Source of the DNA: JABDMH01 sp965223165
GTDB lineage: Bacteria; Bacteroidota; Bacteroidia; Chitinophagales; Saprospiraceae
DNA length: 64,000 nucleotides
Direction of reading: 5' to 3'
NCBI GenBank assembly: GCA_965223165.1
Contig: CBDCVQ010000019.1
Location: forward strand, 930,001-994,000
The translations under genes were made by a program, and so were the position numbers. Positions 35,369-44,508 of the stretch are shown piece by piece (within the stretch, counting starts at the first letter, position 1; the number at the start of each line of letters is the position of its first letter). Under the pieces are notes generated by a model. It searched no databases, had not been told where the DNA came from, and saw only the letters and a list, made by a program, of their open reading frames with translations.

Positions 35369-36865
35369 ATGACCGGATGCCCATCATTTTGTAGACCTCG
35401 CAGGCTTCGCCGTCTCTCGATACTTCTGCTGATTCTTCCTATTGCCGCCACCATGATGGGGCAGACCTCGTGGACCATCGATCTGCCGACGGTGGGTACT
35501 TTCTCCTCGCCACGGGCCGTGGATCTGACGGCCGACGGTGTCCTGGATATTGTCATGGGAGCCGGTCGAGAAGAGTTTCAGGCTTGTGATACCGCCATCT
35601 TTGCCCTGGACGGTGCCACGGGTCAGTTGCTCTGGAAGATCTCCGCCAAAGATCAAATCTTTGGTTCAGCCGTCTTCCTGGATGTGACCGGAGATGGGGT
35701 CAGTGATGTCTTCATCAATGGGCGCTCGGCAGAACTGACGGCCGTGGACGGAGCGCGGGGCTCGGTACTCTGGAAGTTTAATGAGGTCAACGGCATCGAC
35801 CGGCCGGCCGAACAGGGCTGGTTTAATTTTTACAATGTACAGCTCTCGCACGACGAGGATCAAGATGGATTTGCTGATCTGCTGGTGTCCAACGGCGGTG
35901 ATGTGATGGCCGAACCCTTTGATCCCGACCGTCCCGCCGGACAACTGGTGTTGGTCTCCAGCCGGACGGGTGAGCTGCTGCATCGTGCCGAGATGCCGGA
36001 TGGCAAGGAGACCTACATGAGCGTGACGCTCACACCCGCGGGGGAGGTCATATTTGGCACGGGCGGAGAGACCCTGGGTGGGAGCCTCTTTGCCGGCACC
36101 TTGGCCCAGCTCATCAACCATGACCTTGGCGCGGCTGCCAGACTGGATAGCTCGGAAGAAAAAGGATTTATCGGACCCTCGGTCGTTGCCGATCTGAGTG
36201 GTGACCAGGTGCCGGATATCATCACCAACGCCGTAGACGGCCGACTGCTAGCCTTCGATGGACACTCGAAGGACAAACTCTGGCAGGTAGTGTTGCCCAA
36301 CACCGAATCGTACAGCTCGGCGGCTGTCGGATACTTCACCCCAGACGCCGTGCCGGATGTATTCATCTCCTTTGGTCGCGGAGTGTGGCCCCATCTCGGT
36401 TGGGGCATTCAAAAAATGGTCGACGGGGCCACTGGTGACGTACTCTTCACGGACTCGTTGGGGTTTTACCAAAACACGTCGCCGCTGGCCATCGATCTGA
36501 CTGCAGACGGCAGGGACGAAGTGCTGATGAGTGTAAACTTTCAGGAGGTGGATGAGCTGTATCGCAAATTCTTCTATACGATGCTGGCGATCATCGACTT
36601 TTCCAGCGGAGAAATCATCAAGATCAGTGACGTGCACGAGGGCAGCAACCTCTCCTCCACGCCATGGGTCGGAGATCTGGATGACGACGGCTTCCTGGAT
36701 ATCATCTATTGTCATGGGACCAACCTGCGACATACCTATACATTTGACGGCTTGCAGGTACACCGACTGGTGACGCAGATTCCCATGCCACCTCATCTCA
36801 GTTGGGGGGCCTATCAAGGACATCATTATGACGGCGTGTTTCGGAGTAGACAGAGAAATCCCTGA
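35369..36865 (+). CDS. FG-GAP beta-propeller protein (A')
   Basis: 498 residues with a basic leader (RPRRLRRLSILLLILPIAATMMGQ) that looks like a normal signal peptide rather than the lipobox of paralogue A. Shared landmarks with A: SSPRAVDLTADGVLDIVMGAG, IFALDGATGQLLWKI, MPDGKETYMS, FGTGGETLGGSLF, FSSGEIIKIS and a late DLDDDGFLDIIY. Several loops have lost the classic DxNGDG (for instance DLTADG), so fewer calcium sites may bind. It lies 22 bp after gene B', forming the B'-A' half of the A-B-B'-A' block. Confidence 0.83.
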   Translation: MTGCPSFCRPRRLRRLSILLLILPIAATMMGQTSWTIDLPTVGTFSSPRAVDLTADGVLDIVMGAGREEFQACDTAIFALDGATGQLLWKISAKDQIFGSAVFLDVTGDGVSDVFINGRSAELTAVDGARGSVLWKFNEVNGIDRPAEQGWFNFYNVQLSHDEDQDGFADLLVSNGGDVMAEPFDPDRPAGQLVLVSSRTGELLHRAEMPDGKETYMSVTLTPAGEVIFGTGGETLGGSLFAGTLAQLINHDLGAAARLDSSEEKGFIGPSVVADLSGDQVPDIITNAVDGRLLAFDGHSKDKLWQVVLPNTESYSSAAVGYFTPDAVPDVFISFGRGVWPHLGWGIQKMVDGATGDVLFTDSLGFYQNTSPLAIDLTADGRDEVLMSVNFQEVDELYRKFFYTMLAIIDFSSGEIIKISDVHEGSNLSSTPWVGDLDDDGFLDIIYCHGTNLRHTYTFDGLQVHRLVTQIPMPPHLSWGAYQGHHYDGVFRSRQRNP

Positions 36866-36910
36866 CCGACGGCAGCGCCAACATTTCCTATTTTGGGGGA
36901 AAAGACTTTT

Positions 36911-37648
36911 ATGGATCGATTTAAGGATCAAACCGCCCTGGTCACCGGGGCATCAAGAGGCATTGGGGCAGCGATTGCACGAGCTTTCTGTGATGAGGGT
37001 GCCAATGTCGTGCTCTGGGATGTGCTGGAGGAGGGGGCATCCCTCGCCCAAACGCTATCCCAAGTAGGGGGGTCTGCGAGCTTTAACAAAATTGATATCA
37101 CCGACGCCGCTCAAGTGGCAGCGGGCGTAGCGGCCATCATCCAGCAATACGGCAAGATTGATATCCTTATAAATAATGCCGGCATCATCCGAGATCGCTC
37201 TTTTCTCAAGATGTCCGACCAGGAGTGGTTTGATGTGATCAATGTCAATCTTCACGGTACGTATGTCGTGACCAAGGCCGTGGCCCCGCACATGAAAGAG
37301 GCCGGATACGGCAGAATCATATCTGCCTCCTCCATCAACGGCTTGACCGGAGCCTTTGGCCAGACGAACTATAGTAGCTCTAAGGCAGCCATCATCGGAT
37401 TTACCAAAGCCTTGGCCAAGGAACTGGGCAAGTACGGTGTGACCGTCAACTGCATCGCTCCCGGATTTGTCAAAACCGACATGACCGACAGCATCCCGGA
37501 AGAAATCGTGGCGCACAGCATCGCACAGATACCGGTAAAACGCATCGCACAGCCGGAGGATTTGGCGCATGCCTACCTCTTCCTGGCCGATCGGAAGTCC
37601 GGCTTTATCAATGGGGAGACGCTTAATGTCAACGGCGGCGTGTACTAG
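36911..37648 (+). CDS. fabG: 3-oxoacyl-ACP / acetoacetyl-CoA reductase type short-chain dehydrogenase
   Basis: Start at ATG 36911 (MDRFKDQTALVTGASRGIG); the earlier in-frame ATG at 36893 adds six residues. Classical SDR features: TGASRGIG cofactor loop near residue 12, NNAG near 90, Ser of SASSING with Tyr-Lys of YSSSKAA as catalytic residues, and the PG motif IAPGFVKTDM. 245 residues fit FabG/PhaB. It reduces 3-oxoacyl thioesters with NADPH. It lies outside any fatty-acid cluster, so it may be a paralogue for another 3-oxo substrate. Confidence 0.85.
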   Translation: MDRFKDQTALVTGASRGIGAAIARAFCDEGANVVLWDVLEEGASLAQTLSQVGGSASFNKIDITDAAQVAAGVAAIIQQYGKIDILINNAGIIRDRSFLKMSDQEWFDVINVNLHGTYVVTKAVAPHMKEAGYGRIISASSINGLTGAFGQTNYSSSKAAIIGFTKALAKELGKYGVTVNCIAPGFVKTDMTDSIPEEIVAHSIAQIPVKRIAQPEDLAHAYLFLADRKSGFINGETLNVNGGVY

Positions 37649-37928
37649 TTTTTCATCCGACAAAGTGACTACCCACCCTGGCGGTCTCTTTTGCACCCGC
37701 TCTTTATCATCCAATCCCGAGGCCTCGGAATACAGACTGGGCTATATGTGGTTTGGCGTCTTCGATCAGGCACAAAATAGCTCAGCCAGATCGGACACCG
37801 AATTTGTGTTCAACCTGGCAGCCTCCAGGATAATGTCATAGGCTGGTCTTGCAGTACTGGTTAGCAGCTTTAGCGGAATTTTCAAACATATTACATATCT
37901 TACTCATCTATACTGCTGACTTTATTAA

Positions 37929-38094
37929 CTAGTAGAGTTTCGCATTAGATATGTTGAATAATTCTAATAGGATTTTGTTCGCAGACGAGGCGCGAAACAC
38001 AGACATAGCCTTAGCTATGGCGAGGCTTTGTCACGACGTATGCGGACAAAAGACATTAGAATTAGCTACAAGATTTAATGCGAAACTTTACTAG
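37929..38094. mobile_element. Foldback (MITE-like) element, copy D (internally deleted)
   Basis: 166 bp with ends CTAGTAGAGTTTCGCATTA and TAATGCGAAACTTTACTAG (one mismatch). It keeps the stem sequences and the CATAGC-CTTA-GCTATG hairpin but lacks about 65 bp of the head found in copy B (the part with GACCGAACGATCT and GAGGGAACCGCG). It ends 2 bp before the ATG of the rhamnosidase gene, so it forms that gene's whole proximal leader. About 280 bp without features separate it from fabG. Confidence 0.88.
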
Positions 38095-38096
38095 TT

Positions 38097-41039
38097 ATGT
38101 ACTCAACGGGCAAATGTCCACCCCACATCCGTACCGTTTCGCTCCTGGTATTTTCGCTCAGCATTCTCGTCCATTTCGCTTTGGCAGCTCAGGTGCGGGT
38201 AGCAGATCTCACCTGTGAGTACCAGACAAGTCCGATGGGCATCGGCCACCCAGCTCCTCGCCTAAGTTGGATACTTGACGCAGATGCGCAGATGAGGGAC
38301 GTGCACCAAGCAGCCTATCAAATCCAGGTTGCATCCTCCCTCCGTCATCTGGAGCGAGGCCGTGCTGACATCTGGGATCCCGGACGCAGGGACTCCGGTC
38401 AGTCCGTCCACATCGTATACGAAGGTGCGACCCTGCAATCTCGCGGTAGATACTATTGGAGAGTCAAGATCTGGGATCAGGACGAGAGCGAGTCCGCTTG
38501 GAGCGAGATTGCGCACTGGGAGATGGGCCTGCTTGACACCAGCGAATGGTCTGCATCGTGGATTTCGCCAGCCAGGGTGGAGGGCCAGCAGCTCCTCAAT
38601 GGAGCCCACCTATTGCGCAAGGAATTTGCCACGGGTAGCAAAATAGCACGTGCTAGGCTCTACATCACTTCGCATGGTCTATACGAGGCGACCATAAATG
38701 GCACCGGCATCACGGATCACCTCTTCACCCCCGGTTGGACCAGCTACTACAAACGGCTCCAATATCAGGTCTATGATATCACACCCTTGCTGCTAAGCGG
38801 CAACAACACCCTGGTGGTCGAGCTGGCCCAGGGCTGGTACCGGGGATTTGGCAACGGCCTGGGGGCCAAACGTTACGGTGACGAGCTAGCCTTACTGGCG
38901 CAGTTAGAAATCAACTACGAAAACGGGCAGTCCGAGAGGATCATCACCGACGGTAGTTGGCAATCCGGACCCAATCCCATCCGCTCTTCGGATATGTATG
39001 ACGGCGAGCTGTATGACGCCAGATTAGCTGACCCGGCCGTCTATGGGCCCGGGTATCAGCATGATGACTGGTTGCCCGTGGTAGAGACGAGCCACAGCCT
39101 ACAACGCCTGGTGGCAAGCAATGGCGTGCCGGTCAAGGTCACTGAAATCCTCGAACCCAAAGAGATTCTGCAGACCCCCCAGGGAGACACCGTGGTAGAC
39201 TTTGGTCAAAACATGGTCGGTTGGGTCCAGATCACTGCCAATGGCGAAGCTGGTCATCGCATCGTGCTGACCCATGCGGAGGTGCTGGATTGGGACGGCA
39301 ACTTTTACACCGAAAACCTGCGATCGGCTGATCAGCGGGTCGAATATATCTGTGATGGCCAAGGAACCAGATCCTTCTCGCCCAAGTTCAGCTTTCAGGG
39401 GTTTCGCTATGTGAAGATATCCGGCTATCCGGGTCCGTTGGAGCGAAAGCACTTTCGTGCCATGGTCATCCACTCCGATATGAAAGCGAGGGGCACCTTC
39501 GAGACCGGGGACTCACTCTTGAATCGGTTACAGAGCAATATCCAATGGGGACAGCGCGGCAACTTTCTCGATGTACCTACCGACTGCCCGCAGCGGGACG
39601 AGCGGCTAGGCTGGACCGGCGATGCCCAAGCCTTCGTCGCCACGGCCTGCTTCAACTATCACACGGCAAGCTTCTTCACCAAATGGCTGGCCGACCTGCG
39701 TGCCGACCAGAAGAGCAACGGGGCCGTACCCTTTGTGGTTCCTCATGTGATGTCCACCTCCTCCTTTGGGGCTTCGGGGTGGGGCGATGCCGCGACGATT
39801 GTACCCTGGACGATCTACCAGCACCATGGTGACCGTCGTCTGCTGGAGGAGTCTTTCCCCAGTATGAAGCGCTGGGTCGAGTACCTCGGCGCCACCGCCG
39901 GCGACAACTATTTGATCCAGGGTCGTTTCCAATTTGGCGACTGGCTCTACATCAGCGATCCCCAGTTTTGGCACGATAAGCCGGGATACACGGACAAGGA
40001 TCTGATTGCGACCGCCTTCTTCGCACACTCTGCCAAACTCTGTATGCAAGCCGCCAAGGTGCTTGACCAAGAGGAGGAGGTAGACCGCTATCGGCAGCTG
40101 TATGACAAGATCAAGGCCGCCTTTCAACATGAGTTTGTCACGCCCAGTGGACGCCTCAGTTCGCACAGCCAAACGGCCTACGTCCTGGCCCTTTCCTTTG
40201 GGCTCCTTCCCGACGACCTGGTCAAGAGAGGAGTGGCCTACCTCACGCAGAACATTAAGAAGAGAGCATACCATCTTTCAACCGGCTTCCTCGGCACCCC
40301 CCAGCTTTGTCATGTACTCTCCGCAAATGGTCAGAAGGAGATCGCCTACCGGCTCCTCCTGCAGGAGACCTACCCATCGTGGCTCTATCCCGTCACGAAG
40401 GGAGCCACCACCATCTGGGAGCGATGGGACGGGATCAAATCCAACGGACAATTTCAGTCACCCGGCATGAATTCCTTTAATCATTATGCGTATGGAGCCA
40501 TCGGCGACTGGATGTATTCGACGGTGTCCGGCATTCAGATCGACCCCGAGCAGCCGGGCTACAAACACACGATTCTAAGGCCCGATCCTTACCCCGCATT
40601 AGGGCACGCCACGGCCAGTCTCCATACGGACTACGGCAAGCTCCGCTCCCACTGGCGTTTTGCCAACGACAGCCTATACTATTCCTTCGAAGTGCCGCCA
40701 AATACCACGGCCACGATTATCCTGCCGCAAGAGGGCATCGATCAGACAGCCAACAGTAGTGTGGAAGAGGTGGGTTCAGGGCAGCACCATTATACTTTTC
40801 CCTATGTGATGGCCTTTCACGAGCTGCCGGATACCTATAGCGTGCTGGGTCATCTGCTGACGCATCCGCTGAGTAGACCTTTGGTGCAGGAGTACTTGCC
40901 CGCCGTGGCTAGCCTGAGCCAGGAGTCTCTGTCACCTTATTGGCAGCTGGATCTGGAAGCATTGATGGCTCATAGTCCCGATCTCTTTCCTAAGGATCAG
41001 GTGATCAAGCTGGCGCATGCCGTCCAAAAGCTGAAGTAG
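38097..41039 (+). CDS. Alpha-L-rhamnosidase, glycoside hydrolase family 78
   Basis: 980 residues with signal peptide. N-terminal sugar-binding beta domains (VADLTCEYQTSPMGI, PAPRLSWIL, then TLVVELAQGWYRGFG) precede the (alpha/alpha)6 catalytic domain. The latter contains the family signature NFLDVPTDCPQRDERLGWTGD near residues 485-505 and TTIWERWDG near 775, where the acidic residues act in the inverting mechanism. The C-terminal beta domain includes the AFHELPDTYS part. It removes terminal alpha-L-rhamnose from glycans, pectin (RG-I) side chains or glycosides in the periplasm or outside. It follows element D by 2 bp and is convergent with the Fn3 gene. Confidence 0.93.
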   Translation: MYSTGKCPPHIRTVSLLVFSLSILVHFALAAQVRVADLTCEYQTSPMGIGHPAPRLSWILDADAQMRDVHQAAYQIQVASSLRHLERGRADIWDPGRRDSGQSVHIVYEGATLQSRGRYYWRVKIWDQDESESAWSEIAHWEMGLLDTSEWSASWISPARVEGQQLLNGAHLLRKEFATGSKIARARLYITSHGLYEATINGTGITDHLFTPGWTSYYKRLQYQVYDITPLLLSGNNTLVVELAQGWYRGFGNGLGAKRYGDELALLAQLEINYENGQSERIITDGSWQSGPNPIRSSDMYDGELYDARLADPAVYGPGYQHDDWLPVVETSHSLQRLVASNGVPVKVTEILEPKEILQTPQGDTVVDFGQNMVGWVQITANGEAGHRIVLTHAEVLDWDGNFYTENLRSADQRVEYICDGQGTRSFSPKFSFQGFRYVKISGYPGPLERKHFRAMVIHSDMKARGTFETGDSLLNRLQSNIQWGQRGNFLDVPTDCPQRDERLGWTGDAQAFVATACFNYHTASFFTKWLADLRADQKSNGAVPFVVPHVMSTSSFGASGWGDAATIVPWTIYQHHGDRRLLEESFPSMKRWVEYLGATAGDNYLIQGRFQFGDWLYISDPQFWHDKPGYTDKDLIATAFFAHSAKLCMQAAKVLDQEEEVDRYRQLYDKIKAAFQHEFVTPSGRLSSHSQTAYVLALSFGLLPDDLVKRGVAYLTQNIKKRAYHLSTGFLGTPQLCHVLSANGQKEIAYRLLLQETYPSWLYPVTKGATTIWERWDGIKSNGQFQSPGMNSFNHYAYGAIGDWMYSTVSGIQIDPEQPGYKHTILRPDPYPALGHATASLHTDYGKLRSHWRFANDSLYYSFEVPPNTTATIILPQEGIDQTANSSVEEVGSGQHHYTFPYVMAFHELPDTYSVLGHLLTHPLSRPLVQEYLPAVASLSQESLSPYWQLDLEALMAHSPDLFPKDQVIKLAHAVQKLK

Positions 41040-41114
41040 CTATCCGTGGTGTGCCACCCGTCGACCCGGGCATATGGACATGTAACTCCATTGCCAAGAG
41101 ATGGAAGTGCCTTA

Positions 41115-42377
41115 CTAATGCTGTACCAGGATTGTATTAGTCAGCCTAGTGCTTCCGGAGGTGATTACCAGCTTGTAGATCCCATCAATGAGTGCATCTA
41201 CTGGCACCACAAACGTGTCCGGCAGGACGCCTTCGGCTATTCTCTCGTGATATACTACTCGTCCATTGACATCGCTAATGACGATTTCGGTCGTAGTGTC
41301 CTGTACTGGAAGCTCGAAGGCAAACTCACGACTGGCTGGATTGGGGAATGTGGAAATGGCCAGAGCCTCTGCGGTTGTTGTATCCGCAGCTCCGGACGTA
41401 TCTGCCACCTCCTCTTCTGGCAGGGTCCTAAACTTCGACCAATCGGATGATCCACTGGTTCCGCCATCCGTGCAGGTAGCTACCACCCGAAACTGATAAT
41501 CACCATCAGGCGCCAGGCTCTCCACCAGCTTAAAAGTATCTTCCAGCATCTCAACCAGCGAAAATGATGGTGTCTGCTGAAAACTCTTCACCGTTAACTC
41601 AAATGACGATGCCGAATCTTTGGCAATCCAGGTAAGCAAGGCGGAAGAGTCCGTGACCTCAAGGACGGATAGATTGGAGGGCTTGGGACAATGGGTGAAT
41701 GTGGAGTCTCCACCGGTCGTCGAGAAGTTAATCCACGAACTCGAACCACCTGAGTTCTTGGCACACTTTGACTTGACTCGAAACTTATAGTTGCCGCCCG
41801 GCTCCAGGCCATCTACGGCAAGAACACTGGTGTCAACCACCTCGGAGAGCCTAAATCGAGGGGTGAATTCCTTCTGATGCACGTCCACCTGATAGGAGAC
41901 ATTCTCCGGATTGCCGAGCCAAGTGAGCAACACACTACTGTCGGTCACCTCCAGCACCGCCAGATTGGACGCCTTTGGGCAGGGTCCCTTCGGTGCATAC
42001 GTGCTGTCTTCCAAGGTGGACGGATCGCCCGTAGTCGTGAATTCAAACCACTGACTGGCGCCGCCCGACCCCTTATCGCATTTCGTCTTTACCTGAAAGC
42101 GATACTTGCTTCCAGCGCTAAGGCCATCCACAGCAAGGGAAGTCTCCTCCGTGCTAGCGTCAAAATTATAATGGCTGGTCCCCTGACCATGCTTGACGCT
42201 AATCTGATAGGTGATCACCTCGTCTCCGCCGGTCCAGGATAGTAGCGCCGAATGATCTCCAATATCGCTGGCGGAAAGGCTCTCCGCTTTGGGACATTTT
42301 TTCTGCGCCCAAGTTGGACTCGGAATCAACAAGAAACAGAGGTAGGCTAAAAGGGGGTAATGCAATCTTGCGCCCAT
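41115..42377 (-). CDS. Fibronectin-III repeat protein with T9SS sorting domain
   Basis: 420 residues with signal peptide. Three Fn3-like domains of about 100 residues each start at KCPKAESLS, PCPKASNLAVLEV and HCPKPSNLSVLEV. Each has a ...LLTW... strand, a KSKC- or KTKC-type Cys pair and a following S-G-G-[SA]-S linker. Residues about 345-420 are a T9SS type A sorting domain (FPNPASREFAFELPV ... DGIYKLVITSG ... ILVQH). So it is a secreted or surface-anchored scaffold without catalytic features. Convergent with the rhamnosidase, 75 bp apart. Confidence 0.88.
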   Translation of the reverse strand: MGARLHYPLLAYLCFLLIPSPTWAQKKCPKAESLSASDIGDHSALLSWTGGDEVITYQISVKHGQGTSHYNFDASTEETSLAVDGLSAGSKYRFQVKTKCDKGSGGASQWFEFTTTGDPSTLEDSTYAPKGPCPKASNLAVLEVTDSSVLLTWLGNPENVSYQVDVHQKEFTPRFRLSEVVDTSVLAVDGLEPGGNYKFRVKSKCAKNSGGSSSWINFSTTGGDSTFTHCPKPSNLSVLEVTDSSALLTWIAKDSASSFELTVKSFQQTPSFSLVEMLEDTFKLVESLAPDGDYQFRVVATCTDGGTSGSSDWSKFRTLPEEEVADTSGAADTTTAEALAISTFPNPASREFAFELPVQDTTTEIVISDVNGRVVYHERIAEGVLPDTFVVPVDALIDGIYKLVITSGSTRLTNTILVQH

Positions 42378-42702
42378 GGTAGTTCATTTAACGTAACAGA
42401 ATTTGGGCCACGGCAAGTGCAGTGGCCATCAGCAAATAGTCTCTCGCGGTCGCTAAATGATTGGGAAAATGGTCTGAAGAAAGTTCAGAGCGTGACAAGT
42501 CAAATAACGCGGAAAACATGAATATATTTTCCATCCCTTCACTGGAGATGCTGCCGAAGATTCTTTTGCCCATCGGGGCAACGTTTCAGCGATTGACCAT
42601 ATCATCCTTTCATACGGACCCTCTCCGGCTTGCTCTTGGATCTCCAACCGCATCCACGAACTGAGTCTACCACACACTTACTGACGGCCAAGCCCGATTG
42701 AC
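42378..42702. other. Divergent intergenic region
   Basis: 325 bp between the Fn3 protein (minus) and the DUF1800 gene (plus). No good TAnnTTTG box, no repeat family member and no plausible small gene. The open frames on either strand lack starts or signal features. Confidence 0.5.
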
Positions 42703-44496
42703 ATGATAAGGTATATAGCATTCTTCTTTTTCTACTTTCCTTTTCACTATTCCGGCGCCCAAGTGATCTATTTAGGTGCCGGAAATAGTGAAAATATTCA
42801 GGTGACCAGCAGCAGCAGCAGCTATGCGCCAGCGCTTTGGGACCAGGTGGCCTCCGGCGAAAAGACCATTGAAGGTCAAGGGCTCGATGCTGCGCGATTG
42901 GCCGCTTCCAGGTTCCTCGCACATGCCACCTTGGGGGCTGACCCAGCGACCATCAATGAGGTGGTTGCGCTCGGATATGAGGGTTGGATGGACCAACAGT
43001 TTGCCGCGACACCCACAGTGATGCTGGAGCAGGTGATGGAGGTACACGAAGCCGTCAATCAGTGGTTTTTGGCCAATGGTGGCGACTCCACGGAGATCGG
43101 TGGAAGGCCCGGATGGATACGCTTCAACTATGCCTGGTGGGAAGCCAACTTACGGAATAACGACTTGCTGAGGCAACGCATTGCTACCGCGCTCACCGAA
43201 ATCTTTGTCATTTCGGTGCGATCAGATCTGGATAGCTATGGCGATGGCCTGGCCAGCTATTATGACATCTTTTCAACTCACGCCTTCGGCAACTTCAGAG
43301 ACATCTTGGAAGGCGTGTCGCTACACCCTTGCATGGGCTTCTTCCTGAGCCACTTGAATAACCCCCGATCCGACCCGGCGGAGAATATCCACCCCGATGA
43401 GAATTATGCCCGAGAAGCCATGCAGTTGTTTTCCATCGGACTCTATGAGCTCAACAATGACGGGACCCGGAAGGTCGATGCCGATGGCCACGACATTCCC
43501 ACGTATGGCCAGGCCGAGATCAAGGAATTTGCCAAGATCTGGACAGGACTGGGGGTGTCCGGCGTCATGCCCAACATGTACGAGGACGAGCCCTACTTTG
43601 GCATGGGCATCTACCTCGCAGATATGACGCAGCCAATGAAGATGTACGACGAGCACCACGAGCCCGGTGAAAAGACCCTGCTAAACGGCACCATCGTACC
43701 GGCTGGGCAGACCGGCATGGAGGACATCAGCGATGCCTTGGACAACCTGTTCGATCATCCCAATGTCGGTCCGTTCATCGGTTATCGACTGATCCAACGG
43801 TTGGTCAAGTCCAACCCCTCACCGGCCTATGTGGATCGTGTGGCCTCGGCCTTCAATAACAATGGATCTGGGGTACGCGGCGACATGAAAGCCGTGATCA
43901 AGGCCATCTTGCTCGATGAAGAGGCGCGCAGTTGTGCCTGGCTCTCAGACCCCTCGCAAGGGATGCTCCGAGAGCCTTTGGTGCGGTACAGCCATTTCAT
44001 CCGCGCCATGGATATCGAACAGTATTATGATAGGTATTGGAACGCCAGCTACAATTTCTGGGAAGAAACCGGTCAGATGGTCTTTGCCGCCCCAAGCGTC
44101 TTCAATTTCTTCCTTCCGACCCATCAGCCCATTGGAGCCATTGCCGATGCGGGATATGTGGCCCCCGAGTTTCAAATACACAACGCGCGTACTAGCATCG
44201 GATTTATCAACCATGCAAATACCTGGACCGTCTATGATGCACCCATGTGGAGCTGGGAGGAAAATGATCCCCGTCCATTTCTCAATATCGACCGCTTAAA
44301 GAATCTGGCTCGAGACGCTGAGGTGCTCATTAATGAGCTGGATATGCTCTTTACACACGGTCAGCTTTCTGACCGTACACGGGCGGTGATCAAGGATGCG
44401 TTGGAGCCCCTCATCTTCGGCGATTATCGTGATGACCGTGTGCGCATGGCCTTGTATCTCATACTGATTTCTCCTGACTACGCCATCCTCAAATAA
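42703..44496 (+). CDS. DUF1800 family exported protein
   Basis: 597 residues with a signal peptide rich in Phe (IAFFFFYFPFHYSGAQ). Matches the DUF1800 pattern: AASRFLAHATLGADPATINEVVALGYEGWMD, QRIATALTEIFVIS, ENYAREAMQLFSIGLYELN, FIGYRLIQRLVKSNP. The family almost always pairs with DUF1501, as here, and is presumed exported; its biochemical role is unknown. First gene of a three-gene operon; the stop is directly followed by the DUF1501 gene. Confidence 0.88.
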   Translation: MIRYIAFFFFYFPFHYSGAQVIYLGAGNSENIQVTSSSSSYAPALWDQVASGEKTIEGQGLDAARLAASRFLAHATLGADPATINEVVALGYEGWMDQQFAATPTVMLEQVMEVHEAVNQWFLANGGDSTEIGGRPGWIRFNYAWWEANLRNNDLLRQRIATALTEIFVISVRSDLDSYGDGLASYYDIFSTHAFGNFRDILEGVSLHPCMGFFLSHLNNPRSDPAENIHPDENYAREAMQLFSIGLYELNNDGTRKVDADGHDIPTYGQAEIKEFAKIWTGLGVSGVMPNMYEDEPYFGMGIYLADMTQPMKMYDEHHEPGEKTLLNGTIVPAGQTGMEDISDALDNLFDHPNVGPFIGYRLIQRLVKSNPSPAYVDRVASAFNNNGSGVRGDMKAVIKAILLDEEARSCAWLSDPSQGMLREPLVRYSHFIRAMDIEQYYDRYWNASYNFWEETGQMVFAAPSVFNFFLPTHQPIGAIADAGYVAPEFQIHNARTSIGFINHANTWTVYDAPMWSWEENDPRPFLNIDRLKNLARDAEVLINELDMLFTHGQLSDRTRAVIKDALEPLIFGDYRDDRVRMALYLILISPDYAILK

Positions 44497-44508
44497 GTGA
44501 GACCGAAA

